This document shows, piece by piece, positions 1 to 6,507 of a stretch of 7,932 nt of DNA; within the stretch, counting starts at the first letter, position 1; each line of letters starts with the position of its first letter. Source of the stretch: a bacterium (GTDB taxonomy: Bacteria; UBP14; UBA6098; B30-G16); assembly GCA_027064665.1 (NCBI GenBank), contig JAMOPH010000351.1:1-7932 (forward strand), read 5' to 3'. The notes beneath the pieces are model-generated. The model was not told the origin of the DNA, searched no databases, and worked only from the letters and a program-made list of their open reading frames with translations. Both the position numbers and the translations under genes were made by a program.

Positions 1-32
1 AAAAAAACGATAGCCATTATGCGCCTGCACAT
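1..32 (-). CDS. N-terminus of an unidentified gene running off the left edge
   Basis: Only the first ten codons are present, reading MCRRIMAIVF, so no product can be named. An ATG at 32-30 follows a strong Shine-Dalgarno GGGAGGG (43-37) at 4-5 nt spacing, and a near-consensus promoter lies just upstream (70-98), which together make a real gene start likely. The basic residues followed by a hydrophobic run could be the beginning of a signal peptide or membrane anchor, but ten residues are too few to say. A second in-frame ATG at 17-15 lacks a good ribosome site. The gene lies downstream of the MATE transporter gene on the same strand but appears to be transcribed independently. Confidence 0.55.
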   Translation of the reverse strand, partial: MCRRIMAIVF

Positions 33-69
33 AATACCCTCCCTTTTACTTTACGAAGTTTCAAATCAA

Positions 70-98
70 ATAATAAGAAGATAAAAGTTGTCTGTCAA
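70..98 (-). promoter_or_regulatory. Sigma70-type promoter for the left-edge gene
   Basis: On the minus strand TTGACA (98-93) is separated by exactly 17 nt from TATTAT (75-70), a 6/6 and 5/6 match to the consensus. It lies in the gap between the end of the MATE gene and the start codon at 32, leaving a leader of roughly 30 nt that contains the Shine-Dalgarno. It reads out of the window to the left. Confidence 0.65.
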
Positions 99-139
99 GT
101 GATAATTATAATCTTTTGAGAGATAGGGGAATATAATGA

Positions 140-1495
140 TTATTCCCATTTGCCGACTGTCGCCCAGCGCATAGAAAGGAAATACGGGATGATGAGAACC
201 CCCTGCGCCACAAGTCCGCCGAAAAGCGCCCACCACAGACCGACCGGTCCCAAGTGGCGCGACAGAAACACCGCCAGCGGCAACTGAACCAGATACAATG
301 AGGCAAGATGGAACCACAGCGCCGGCAGAGTGTGCCCCGCCCCGTTGACCGCACGAATTATCACCGCACCAATCGCATAAAGCGGATACGAAAGCGGAAC
401 TATGTGAAGGTAGGCAATACCCAGGGCGAGGACATCGGCGGAATCCGAGAATGCACCGAAAATGTGCCGGGCGAAAAGATAATACAAAATCCCGAGGGAA
501 ATTATATAAATCTCATAGACTTTTACTGCGAAAATCACGCCCTGTTTCGCCCGGTGGCGTTTTCCGGCGCCCAAATTCTGTCCCACAAAGGTAGCGACGG
601 CATTTCCCAGAGCAAACCCCGGCAGAAGCGCCATCATATTCAGGCGAATTCCTATGGTATATGCGGCGGTTGCGGCGACACCGAACCCTGCGGCGAGTCT
701 CATCATAATAAAGCCCATCAGGTTTGCAGCGAGAGTCTGCCCACCGCCGGGCACACCGATGCGGAAAAATCTTTTAATCTTGTCCACATCGGTGCGGAAA
801 TTGGTAAGATGGAGTTTGAACGCGTTGACACCGCGGACCAAGACCAAAAACCCTGCTGCGGCGGCGATAAATCGCGACAGCACAGTGGCAAATGCCGCAC
901 CGTTTATTTCCCACCGGGGGAAAATCCATATCCCGAAAATAAAAAGCGGGTCCAGAATTATATTCAGCACCGCCGCGGCGACTGTTATAATCATAGGTGT
1001 GCGGGCATCTCCCGCCCCCTGAAGAATGGCGTTTATCACGAACACGAACACCACCGAGAAACTTCCCGCCAGCATAATACGCAGGTATCCTGTGGCATCG
1101 GAGAGCACCTGCCCCTTGGCGCCCATCAACTGCAGGACAATTTTCGCCAGCGGCACACCGGTGATAACCAACCCTAACCACAGCACTATTCCGATTATGA
1201 ACGACGCCACAGCGGAACTGTGCGCCTGCTCAAAGTCCTTTGCGCCGACATATCGGGAGACCATCGCACGGGTGGCGGTGGAAATCCCCACCATAAGCGT
1301 GACCACCGCCATATTGACCACCGATGCCATCCCCACGGCGGCAAGCGCCGCAGAGCCAAGTTTCCCCACAAAATACATATCTGTGAGGGCAAAGATATTC
1401 TGCACCGCATTGGCAACAGCCATCGGCACCGCAAGCGACAGCACCGCTTTTTTTATGTCGCCCTCAACAAGTTTCTCCCGCAGTGAATTTGACAT
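140..1495 (-). CDS. MATE-family multidrug/toxin efflux transporter
   Basis: This encodes a 451-residue polytopic inner-membrane protein of the multidrug and toxic compound extrusion family, which exports cationic drugs or metabolites in exchange for Na+ or H+. The length suits the usual 12 transmembrane helices in two homologous halves. Family signatures are visible: a TDMYFVGKLG-type stretch with Asp39 in the first helix, LQGAGDARTP at about 158-167, LNIILDPLFIFG at about 177-188, and in the second half GNAVATFVGQNLGAGK at about 297-312 with the related NGAGHTLPALW near 384-394. The start ATG is preceded by only a weak GGA-type ribosome site. No intrinsic terminator is evident after the stop, where the next gene's promoter begins within about 45 bases. 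Substrate and coupling ion cannot be read from the sequence. The family call is secure; a specific subfamily such as NorM or DinF is not claimed. Confidence 0.93.
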   Translation of the reverse strand: MSNSLREKLVEGDIKKAVLSLAVPMAVANAVQNIFALTDMYFVGKLGSAALAAVGMASVVNMAVVTLMVGISTATRAMVSRYVGAKDFEQAHSSAVASFIIGIVLWLGLVITGVPLAKIVLQLMGAKGQVLSDATGYLRIMLAGSFSVVFVFVINAILQGAGDARTPMIITVAAAVLNIILDPLFIFGIWIFPRWEINGAAFATVLSRFIAAAAGFLVLVRGVNAFKLHLTNFRTDVDKIKRFFRIGVPGGGQTLAANLMGFIMMRLAAGFGVAATAAYTIGIRLNMMALLPGFALGNAVATFVGQNLGAGKRHRAKQGVIFAVKVYEIYIISLGILYYLFARHIFGAFSDSADVLALGIAYLHIVPLSYPLYAIGAVIIRAVNGAGHTLPALWFHLASLYLVQLPLAVFLSRHLGPVGLWWALFGGLVAQGVLIIPYFLSMRWATVGKWE

Positions 1496-1724
1496 ATCCG
1501 AAATTCCGTGTGAAGGGATAAAATCGGGGGTGGGAAAACCTATTTCAAGTAAATAATTTTTTGGGCAGGCAAGTTGTCAGTGCTGTCAAAGCGGGACAGA
1601 CAATAATCGCACGGGAAAGGTGTCCGCGGCAATGATAATTGGAGTGATGAAGTTTTCGCCCACCGGGTTGTGGGTACAAAGAAAAACACCTAATTAAAAA
1701 TTTTTGCATCATTGGATTTTAAAT
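1496..1724. other. Intergenic spacer between rpmH terminator and MATE gene
   Basis: No convincing gene is present. On the minus strand the best promoter candidate for the MATE gene is CTGACA (1580-1575), then 16 nt, then AATTAT (1558-1553), matching consensus at 5/6 and 4/6. A perfect TTGACA at 1589-1584 has no partner -10. The rpmH-rnpA-yidD cluster common in bacteria does not continue here: no RnpA or YidD signature is found in either strand of this spacer. Confidence 0.4.
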
Positions 1725-1752
1725 AAAAAGGCGCCCGAGAAACTCAGGCGCC
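1725..1752 (-). terminator. Rho-independent terminator after rpmH
   Basis: On the minus strand the arm GGCGCCTGAG (1752-1743) pairs with CTCGGGCGCC (1739-1730) across a 3-nt loop, a 10-bp GC-rich stem with one G-U pair, followed directly by a run of five T (1729-1725). It lies 31 nt beyond the rpmH stop and ends that transcript before the MATE gene. Confidence 0.9.
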
Positions 1753-1783
1753 GACCAAGGATGAACTCGTGGCAAGACGAAAC

Positions 1784-1942
1784 CTATTTAATCCTGCCCT
1801 TGCGGGGAATCTGCACGACCAAAACTTTTCTGCCTTTTTTCCGCCTGCGGGAGAGAACCTTGCGACCATTGTGGGTCCTCATTCTCGCCCGGAAACCGTG
1901 CTTGCGTTTTCTCTTTTTGTTCTTTATGGTGGTTATCCTCAT
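1784..1942 (-). CDS. rpmH: 50S ribosomal protein L34
   Basis: This encodes a 52-residue, extremely basic protein of the large ribosomal subunit. The L34 core is unmistakable: KRKRKHGFRARMRTHNGRKV followed by LSRRRKKGRKVL. ATG at 1942 is preceded by a good Shine-Dalgarno (AGGGGAGG, about 6 nt upstream). Two things differ from the usual protein of about 44-46 residues. The N-terminus reads MRITTIKNKK instead of the typical MKRTFQPSNR-like start. The C-terminus continues with VVQIPRKGRIK past the point where most L34 proteins stop. A promoter lies immediately upstream and a strong terminator immediately downstream, so the gene appears monocistronic. rnpA and yidD, frequent neighbours of rpmH, do not follow it. 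Confidence 0.95.
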   Translation of the reverse strand: MRITTIKNKKRKRKHGFRARMRTHNGRKVLSRRRKKGRKVLVVQIPRKGRIK

Positions 1943-1965
1943 AATCGCCTCCCCTCAAATTTCCA

Positions 1966-1993
1966 TTTATAAGTCCCAGAAAGTTTCAGTCAA
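1966..1993 (-). promoter_or_regulatory. Sigma70-type promoter for rpmH
   Basis: On the minus strand TTGACT (1993-1988), a 16-nt spacer and TATAAA (1971-1966) match the consensus at 5/6 each. The expected start of transcription lies about 20 nt before the rpmH ATG, just upstream of its Shine-Dalgarno. Confidence 0.65.
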
Positions 1994-2018
1994 GAACTTT
2001 TTGCAAAGATAAAAAATT

Positions 2019-2090
2019 CTGGGGAGCAGGGATTCGAACCCCAACTGGCGGATCCAGAGTCCGCTGTCCTGCCAATTAGACGACTCCCCA
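2019..2090 (-). tRNA. tRNA-Gln, anticodon CUG
   Basis: A complete 72-nt cloverleaf reads on the minus strand. The acceptor stem is TGGGGAG/CTCCCCA. The D-stem is GTCT/GGAC with loop AATTGGCA. The anticodon stem GCGGA/TCCGC encloses loop CTCTGGA, giving anticodon CTG (2057-2055), which decodes CAG. The variable loop has 4 nt, and the T-arm holds loop TTCGAAT. The weak U1-A72 pair and G73 discriminator are classic glutamine-tRNA identity features. The 3' CCA is not encoded: the sequence after G73 is AA followed by six T, so CCA must be added by the nucleotidyltransferase, and the T-run may help end transcription. It sits between secA and rpmH on the same strand. Confidence 0.96.
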
Positions 2091-2102
2091 GTTCAAATCA
2101 AT

Positions 2103-2130
2103 AGTTTATTTTTGCCCGCCCAGATGTCAA
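2103..2130 (-). promoter_or_regulatory. Promoter for tRNA-Gln
   Basis: On the minus strand a perfect TTGACA (2130-2125) is followed after 16 nt by TAAACT (2108-2103), a 4/6 match to the -10 box. Initiation would fall about 6 nt before the mature tRNA 5' end, leaving a very short leader. A GC-rich patch in the spacer (GGGCGGGC) is unusual but does not exclude function. Confidence 0.5.
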
Positions 2131-2161
2131 GGATTTTTTAATCCAGAAAGCAATTTTTTCG

Positions 2162-5100
2162 CTAACGCTTTCTGCCGCAGCAATTTTTATACTTTTTCCC
2201 CGAGCCGCAGGGACAGGGGTCGTTCCTGCCAATTTTTTTGCCCTGGCGTCGGTATGTGCGAGGTTTGTTGGGCTCGGGCATCTGAGTCGCAACTGATGGA
2301 GCCGGTTGCTCCGCTGACTGCTGTTGCTGCTGGGGTGTGCCCAGAACCTTCCGTGCCATTTTGGCGGTTTCGCTGGCGCCATAACTTTTCGTCCCCTCGT
2401 GGATCGCCCGCAGAGGAACATAGATATTCTTCTTCGCCGCCGGACGGACCACCTGCGCGTGGAAAAACTTGCTCAATGTCTCGTTCCTGATTTCGTCCAA
2501 AAGGCGCTCAAACGCCTCAAACGCCTCCTTTTTATACACCACTAACGGGTCCTTCTGGGCGTAAGCCATCAGATAACTGCCCTCTTTTATCTCGTCCAGG
2601 GCGCGGAGATGGTCCCGCCAGAGTTGGTCAATTGTCGCCAGAAACGCCGCCCGCTCAAGTTGGCGCGTTGCTTCCTCGCCCAAAAACTCCTCCTTGAGAC
2701 GATACGCCTCCATCGCGTGGTTGAAAAGTTCCTCCGCAAGGTCATCGGCGGGATGTGCCGGGTCTTTGGGGTCGTAGCGGATCAGGAAAATTTTGGCGAA
2801 CTCCTCCGAAAGTTTGTCCCATTCCCATCCCTCCGGCGGAGTGTTCGGATCGGTGTAGAGTTCCACCAGATCCTCGCAGAACTCGCGGATCATCTTCTGA
2901 TATTCGGGCTTGAGGTTGGAGCCGAAAAGCGCATTCCGGCGCAGGGTGTAGATAACCTCGCGCTGGCGGTTCATAACATCATCGTATTCTAAAAGGCGTT
3001 TGCGGATTGCAAAATTCTGCATCTCCACGCGCTTCTGGGCGTTGGCGATCTGTCTGGTGATTATTTTGTGCTCAATGGGTTCGCCCTCGGGCGGGTTGAG
3101 GCGCTTTATCATATTGTATGCCCTGTCGCCGCCGGCATAAAGGCGCATAAGGTCATCCTGAAGGGACAGGAAGAACCGCGACGAACCGGGGTCGCCCTGA
3201 CGCCCGGCGCGCCCGCGCAACTGATTGTCAATTCGCCTCGCCTCGTGCCGCTCGGTGCCGATTATGTGAAGCCCGCAGGGAACGCCCATCTGGATGCACT
3301 TTTTCGGGTCCTCGGGGCAAGTCCACTCGTCGCGCTCCTTGGTGCGGATCGCGCACTTGGGCTTGGGGAAATGGAAAACCTCATAATCCCCCGCAGGGAT
3401 TGATTTCGCCAGTTCAAACCCGGAAAAAAGCGCCACTCTGCCCGGTTCGGAAAGATACCGCGCGATGGTCTGGGGATTGCTGTCCCGCAGGTTGAACTCC
3501 CGGAACTGAATCCCCATATTTTTGCAGATGTGCGCGAGGTTGAGCAAAACCTCGCCGTTTTCCGCCACGAACAGGAAACTTTTGCCACGCTTGATTTCCT
3601 CAATCTTTTTCTCTAAAATCGGCTCAAAGACCAGTTCGTAGGCTTTGACCACGCCGGGACCAAGTTTGATGTCGGTTCCGCGGCCTGCCATATTGGTGGC
3701 GATTGTGACCGCATAGGGCTGTCCCGCGCGGGCGACAATTTCTGCCTCCCGCTGATGGTGCTTTGCGTTGAGCACCTCGCTCGGGATTTTCCGCCGGTCA
3801 AGCATTCGCTTGAGAAGTTCGGAAATCTCCACAGAGACCGTGCCCACCAGAACAGGCTGCCCGCGCTTATGGTAATAGACAATCTCGTCAATCACCGCGT
3901 CAAATTTCTCCTTGCGGGTGAGGTATATCCTGTCCTCAAAGTCGTATCGGCGAACCGGGCGGTTTGTGGGAATCGTGATTACCTCAAGTTTGTAGATTTC
4001 CCAGAACTCGGTGGCTTCGGTGGCGGCGGTTCCGGTCATACCGGCGAGTTTGTGATACATTCTGAAGTAGTTCTGCAGGGTGATTGTGGCATAGGTCTGG
4101 GTTTCGCCCTCAACGCGGACGCCCTCTTTAGCCTCAAGCGCCTGATGGAGTCCCTCGGAGAAGCGCCGCCCGGGCATAAGGCGCCCGGTGAACTCATCCA
4201 CAATTATGACCTTGCCGTCCTGGACCACATAGTCCACATCGCGGGCGAACATAACATAGGCTTTCAGAAGTTGGGTTATGGCGTGGTTGACCTCGCCGCG
4301 CTGGGAAAACTCCTTATAAGCCTTTTCCTTGAGCGCCTGCTTTTCCTTCTCAGACAGGTCGGGATTGCCCTCAATCTCGGAGAACTTCTCGGCGATATCG
4401 GGCAGGACGAAAATCTCCGGCGAAACCTTGGCATAGCGGGCAAGTTCCATCCTGCCCTTGTCGGTGAGGTTGATTGAGTTCTCGTGCTCGTCCACGGCGA
4501 AGTAGAGGTTCTCGTCAAGTTCCGGGAGATTTTTGTCGGCACGGTATTCCGCCTCAAGACGGTTCACTGCCTTGAGAATGTCAGGTTCCTTGATGAGTTT
4601 GAGGAACTGCGGGTTTTTCGGCGTGCTCCGTTTGACCATCAAGAATTTGAGGGCGGCTTCCTTGCGGAGTTTGTCCGCCTCGCCGCCTTTGCCCTCGGAT
4701 TCAAGTTTTTCTGCCTGCTGCCACAGTTTTTTGCCCTCGGCGATAAGGCGCGCCGAAAACCTCGTCTGCTGGGAGACCAGATGCCGAACCGCGGGATTCC
4801 ACTTGCGGAACTGCTCGGATATCGTGCTCTGCACCGGACCGGAGATGATAAGCGGGGTTCTCGCCTCGTCAATCAGGACGGAATCAACCTCGTCAATTAT
4901 GGCGTAGTGGTGTTCCCGCTGGACCACCATATCGGGGGAAATCGCCATATTGTCGCGCAGGTAGTCAAAGCCGAAAGCGTTGTTGGTGCCGTAGGTTATG
5001 TCCGCAAGATACTGCGCTTTGCGCTGGGGTGTGTAGGGCTCAATCCCCTCGTGGACCACGCCGACAGTCAGCCCGAGGAAATTGTAAATCTGCCCCATCC

Positions 5101-5797
5101 ACTGGGCGTCGCGGCGAGCGAGATAATCGTTGACCGTGACCAGATGAACTCCCCTTCCCACGGGGATGAACTCGTCGGGGGAGTCGCCCGGGAACGGTGT
5201 GAATTCCCATTTGTCAAGGTCGTCGCCCCAGGTCTCCAGCGCCCGCTTTACCCACTCGTGGTAAGGCACCAGCGCATTCAGATAAATCGGCATAGTAGCG
5301 ACCAGCGTTTTTCCCTCGCCGGTTGCCATCTCGGCGATTTTCCCCTGATGAAGCACAATTCCGCCCAGAAGTTGGACATCGTAGGGAATCATATCCCAGA
5401 CCATCTTGTGCCCCATCAGGGAAAATTCTGTGCCCACAAGCCTCCGGCAGGTCTCTTTGACCACTGCGAACGCCTCGGGCAAAATTTCGTCCAAAACCTC
5501 GCGCTCGGTCTCATAGAGTTCTTTTTCCACCTCCTCCCGGCGGTCGCGGAGAGATTCAATCTCATCGGCGTCCTCGGCGAGGGCAATCTGGCGGTCAATC
5601 TCAATTAGTTCTTTGTGGTAGTCCAGCGTCTCCTCCAGAATCCTTCGGCGGAACTGGTTGGTCTTGTCCTTGAGTTCCTCGTTGGAGAGGTCGTGAAGTT
5701 CCTCGTAGATGCGGTTTATCTCCTCAACAATGGGCAAAAGTTTTTTTATCGCCCGCTCGGAAGCCGAGCCAAATATTTTTTGCAGAAGTTTGAGCAT
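2162..5797 (-). CDS. secA: Preprotein translocase ATPase SecA, long insert-bearing form
   Basis: SecA is the ATPase motor that drives unfolded preproteins through the SecYEG channel at the cytoplasmic membrane. Visible in order (1211-residue numbering): Walker A MATGEGKT (157-164), VTVNDYLARRD, FDYLRDNM, Walker B DEVDS (302-306) with DEARTPLIISGP, DEFTGRLMPGRR, AGMTGTAATE (near 586-595), NMAGRGTDIKLG (702-713), GTERHEARRIDNQLRGRAGR (near 847-866), and a C-terminal SEC-C zinc motif with Cys1195, Cys1197, Cys1206 and Cys1207. E. coli SecA has 901 residues. The excess lies mainly in three inserts: about 178-213, about 321-431 in the preprotein cross-linking domain, and about 717-841 before the last helicase motif. 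The ATG at 5797 is chosen over an in-frame GTG at 5806 because the GTG lies inside the Shine-Dalgarno. No frameshift is seen. Confidence 0.97.
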   Translation of the reverse strand: MLKLLQKIFGSASERAIKKLLPIVEEINRIYEELHDLSNEELKDKTNQFRRRILEETLDYHKELIEIDRQIALAEDADEIESLRDRREEVEKELYETEREVLDEILPEAFAVVKETCRRLVGTEFSLMGHKMVWDMIPYDVQLLGGIVLHQGKIAEMATGEGKTLVATMPIYLNALVPYHEWVKRALETWGDDLDKWEFTPFPGDSPDEFIPVGRGVHLVTVNDYLARRDAQWMGQIYNFLGLTVGVVHEGIEPYTPQRKAQYLADITYGTNNAFGFDYLRDNMAISPDMVVQREHHYAIIDEVDSVLIDEARTPLIISGPVQSTISEQFRKWNPAVRHLVSQQTRFSARLIAEGKKLWQQAEKLESEGKGGEADKLRKEAALKFLMVKRSTPKNPQFLKLIKEPDILKAVNRLEAEYRADKNLPELDENLYFAVDEHENSINLTDKGRMELARYAKVSPEIFVLPDIAEKFSEIEGNPDLSEKEKQALKEKAYKEFSQRGEVNHAITQLLKAYVMFARDVDYVVQDGKVIIVDEFTGRLMPGRRFSEGLHQALEAKEGVRVEGETQTYATITLQNYFRMYHKLAGMTGTAATEATEFWEIYKLEVITIPTNRPVRRYDFEDRIYLTRKEKFDAVIDEIVYYHKRGQPVLVGTVSVEISELLKRMLDRRKIPSEVLNAKHHQREAEIVARAGQPYAVTIATNMAGRGTDIKLGPGVVKAYELVFEPILEKKIEEIKRGKSFLFVAENGEVLLNLAHICKNMGIQFREFNLRDSNPQTIARYLSEPGRVALFSGFELAKSIPAGDYEVFHFPKPKCAIRTKERDEWTCPEDPKKCIQMGVPCGLHIIGTERHEARRIDNQLRGRAGRQGDPGSSRFFLSLQDDLMRLYAGGDRAYNMIKRLNPPEGEPIEHKIITRQIANAQKRVEMQNFAIRKRLLEYDDVMNRQREVIYTLRRNALFGSNLKPEYQKMIREFCEDLVELYTDPNTPPEGWEWDKLSEEFAKIFLIRYDPKDPAHPADDLAEELFNHAMEAYRLKEEFLGEEATRQLERAAFLATIDQLWRDHLRALDEIKEGSYLMAYAQKDPLVVYKKEAFEAFERLLDEIRNETLSKFFHAQVVRPAAKKNIYVPLRAIHEGTKSYGASETAKMARKVLGTPQQQQQSAEQPAPSVATQMPEPNKPRTYRRQGKKIGRNDPCPCGSGKKYKNCCGRKR

Positions 5798-5801
5798 AGG
5801 T

Positions 5802-5809
5802 ATCACCCC
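5802..5809 (-). promoter_or_regulatory. Ribosome binding site that fixes the secA start
   Basis: Minus-strand GGGGTGAT (5809-5802) closely follows the anti-Shine-Dalgarno complement GGAGGTGAT. It stands about 4 nt from the ATG at 5797, or about 8 nt when measured from the G-rich core. The alternative GTG (5806-5804) lies within it and has no ribosome site of its own. Confidence 0.7.
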
Positions 5810-5830
5810 GCAATCTGTTAAATTAAAATC

Positions 5831-5858
5831 AATATATCCATTTTGCGGAAAATATCAA
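5831..5858 (-). promoter_or_regulatory. Sigma70-type promoter for secA
   Basis: On the minus strand TTGATA (5858-5853), a 16-nt spacer and TATATT (5836-5831) each match consensus at 5/6. The predicted start lies roughly 25-30 nt before the secA ATG, so the leader is short and leaves no room for a SecM-like upstream regulator. Confidence 0.65.
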
Positions 5859-5881
5859 GTGCGGCGGGGCAATTTTTGACC

Positions 5882-5898
5882 CAAACTCGGCGAGTTTG
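5882..5898. repeat. Short perfect inverted repeat in the divergent intergenic region
   Basis: CAAACTC (5882-5888) and GAGTTTG (5892-5898) form a perfect 7-bp inverted repeat around GGC. There is no T-run on either side in a terminator position. It lies about 25 bp upstream of the secA -35 box. It could be an operator or a chance palindrome. Confidence 0.35.
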
Positions 5899-5980
5899 TG
5901 GACAGGTTGAATTGCGATTAAGGTCGGCGAAGACTCTGGTTTGTGGGCGGATAAAATATTTCATACCGCCCCTAAAGTGT

Positions 5981-6002
5981 GTATTGACAATGTATTCAAT
6001 AC
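5981..6002. repeat. Inverted repeat over a candidate upstream -35 box
   Basis: GTATTGA (5981-5987) and TCAATAC (5996-6002) are perfect 7-bp inverted arms separated by 8 bp, a spacing typical of sites for dimeric DNA-binding proteins. The left arm overlaps TTGACA (5984-5989), which with TGTTAT (6006-6011, 16-nt spacer) could form a weaker upstream plus-strand promoter. It sits about 30 bp before the main promoter of the response-regulator operon. Confidence 0.4.
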
Positions 6003-6030
6003 TGATGTTATTTCAAAAATACGGTTAAGA

Positions 6031-6059
6031 TTGACTTTTTTGAGAAGGGGGAATATAAT
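6031..6059 (+). promoter_or_regulatory. Main promoter of the response-regulator/pilin operon
   Basis: TTGACT (6031-6036), exactly 17 nt, then a perfect TATAAT (6054-6059), a 5/6 and 6/6 match to the sigma70 consensus. Transcription would begin about 6066, giving a leader of about 40 nt before the response-regulator ATG. Confidence 0.75.
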
Positions 6060-6105
6060 TCCATTGTGGTGAGATGAACGGAAAAAATTCAGAAACGGAG
6101 GCAAA

Positions 6106-6507
6106 ATGGGGTTAAGGATACTGCTGGTTGAGGACGACCCGAATATCAGGATGATTGCCAAGACGAGTTTGACCTTTGGGAACGATTTTGAGGTTGACGA
6201 GGCGGAGGACGGGGGGAAGGCGCTGGAGATTCTCAGGCAATCGCCCGACAGATATGATATGGTGCTTATGGATGTTATGATGCCCAATGTGGATGGGTTG
6301 GAGGCGCTGACCCGGATTAAAAACGACCCCGCTCTCAAACATATACCGGTGGTTATGCTCACCGCGATGGCGCAAAAAGCGGACATTGAAAAAAGCATCG
6401 CCCTCGGCGCCGACGGGTATATAGAAAAGCCCTTTGACCCGGTGGAACTTCCCAAAACCGTTATGAGTATATACAGGAGGATACAGAGTGAGCGGGCAAA
6501 TGGGTGA
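6106..6507 (+). CDS. CheY-like single-domain response regulator
   Basis: This 133-residue cytoplasmic protein consists of one receiver domain with no DNA-binding or enzymatic output domain. It should accept a phosphoryl group on Asp56 (in LMDVMMP) and signal by protein-protein contact or pass the phosphate on. The acidic metal-binding pair is Glu9-Asp10-Asp11 in LLVEDDPN. The conserved switch residues are Thr86 (VVMLTA) and Lys108 (IEKPF). The length and motif spacing are those of an intact receiver. ATG follows GGAGG with 4-nt spacing. The end overlaps the Hpt gene by 20 nt, suggesting translational coupling and a shared relay. No histidine kinase is present in the window. The exact target (pilus, motility or other) is inferred only from the neighbours. 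Confidence 0.95.
   Translation: MGLRILLVEDDPNIRMIAKTSLTFGNDFEVDEAEDGGKALEILRQSPDRYDMVLMDVMMPNVDGLEALTRIKNDPALKHIPVVMLTAMAQKADIEKSIALGADGYIEKPFDPVELPKTVMSIYRRIQSERANG

Noticed and set aside
1584..1589. Perfect minus-strand TTGACA upstream of the MATE gene as its promoter.
   Set aside because: No acceptable -10 hexamer lies 15-19 nt downstream; the sequence there is C-rich.
1539..1712. Minus-strand open frame of about 57 codons beginning MMQKFLIRCF upstream of the MATE gene, at the place where rnpA or yidD often follows rpmH.
   Set aside because: It has no ribosome site, lies directly after a strong terminator, and shows neither the RnpA basic motif nor the YidD cysteine pattern. It looks like chance.
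4484..5608. Long plus-strand open frame (374 codons) antisense to secA, and similar long antisense frames inside the MATE gene.
   Set aside because: These are by-products of codon bias in the genes on the opposite strand; they lack ribosome sites and family motifs.
5804..5806. GTG as an alternative secA start, adding three residues.
   Set aside because: The GTG is embedded in the Shine-Dalgarno that correctly serves the ATG at 5797, and nothing suitable lies upstream of the GTG.
5843..6028. Plus-strand open frame of 61 codons in the secA/response-regulator intergenic region.
   Set aside because: It starts inside the secA promoter region, has no Shine-Dalgarno or recognisable protein features, and runs through the putative operator and promoter sequences.
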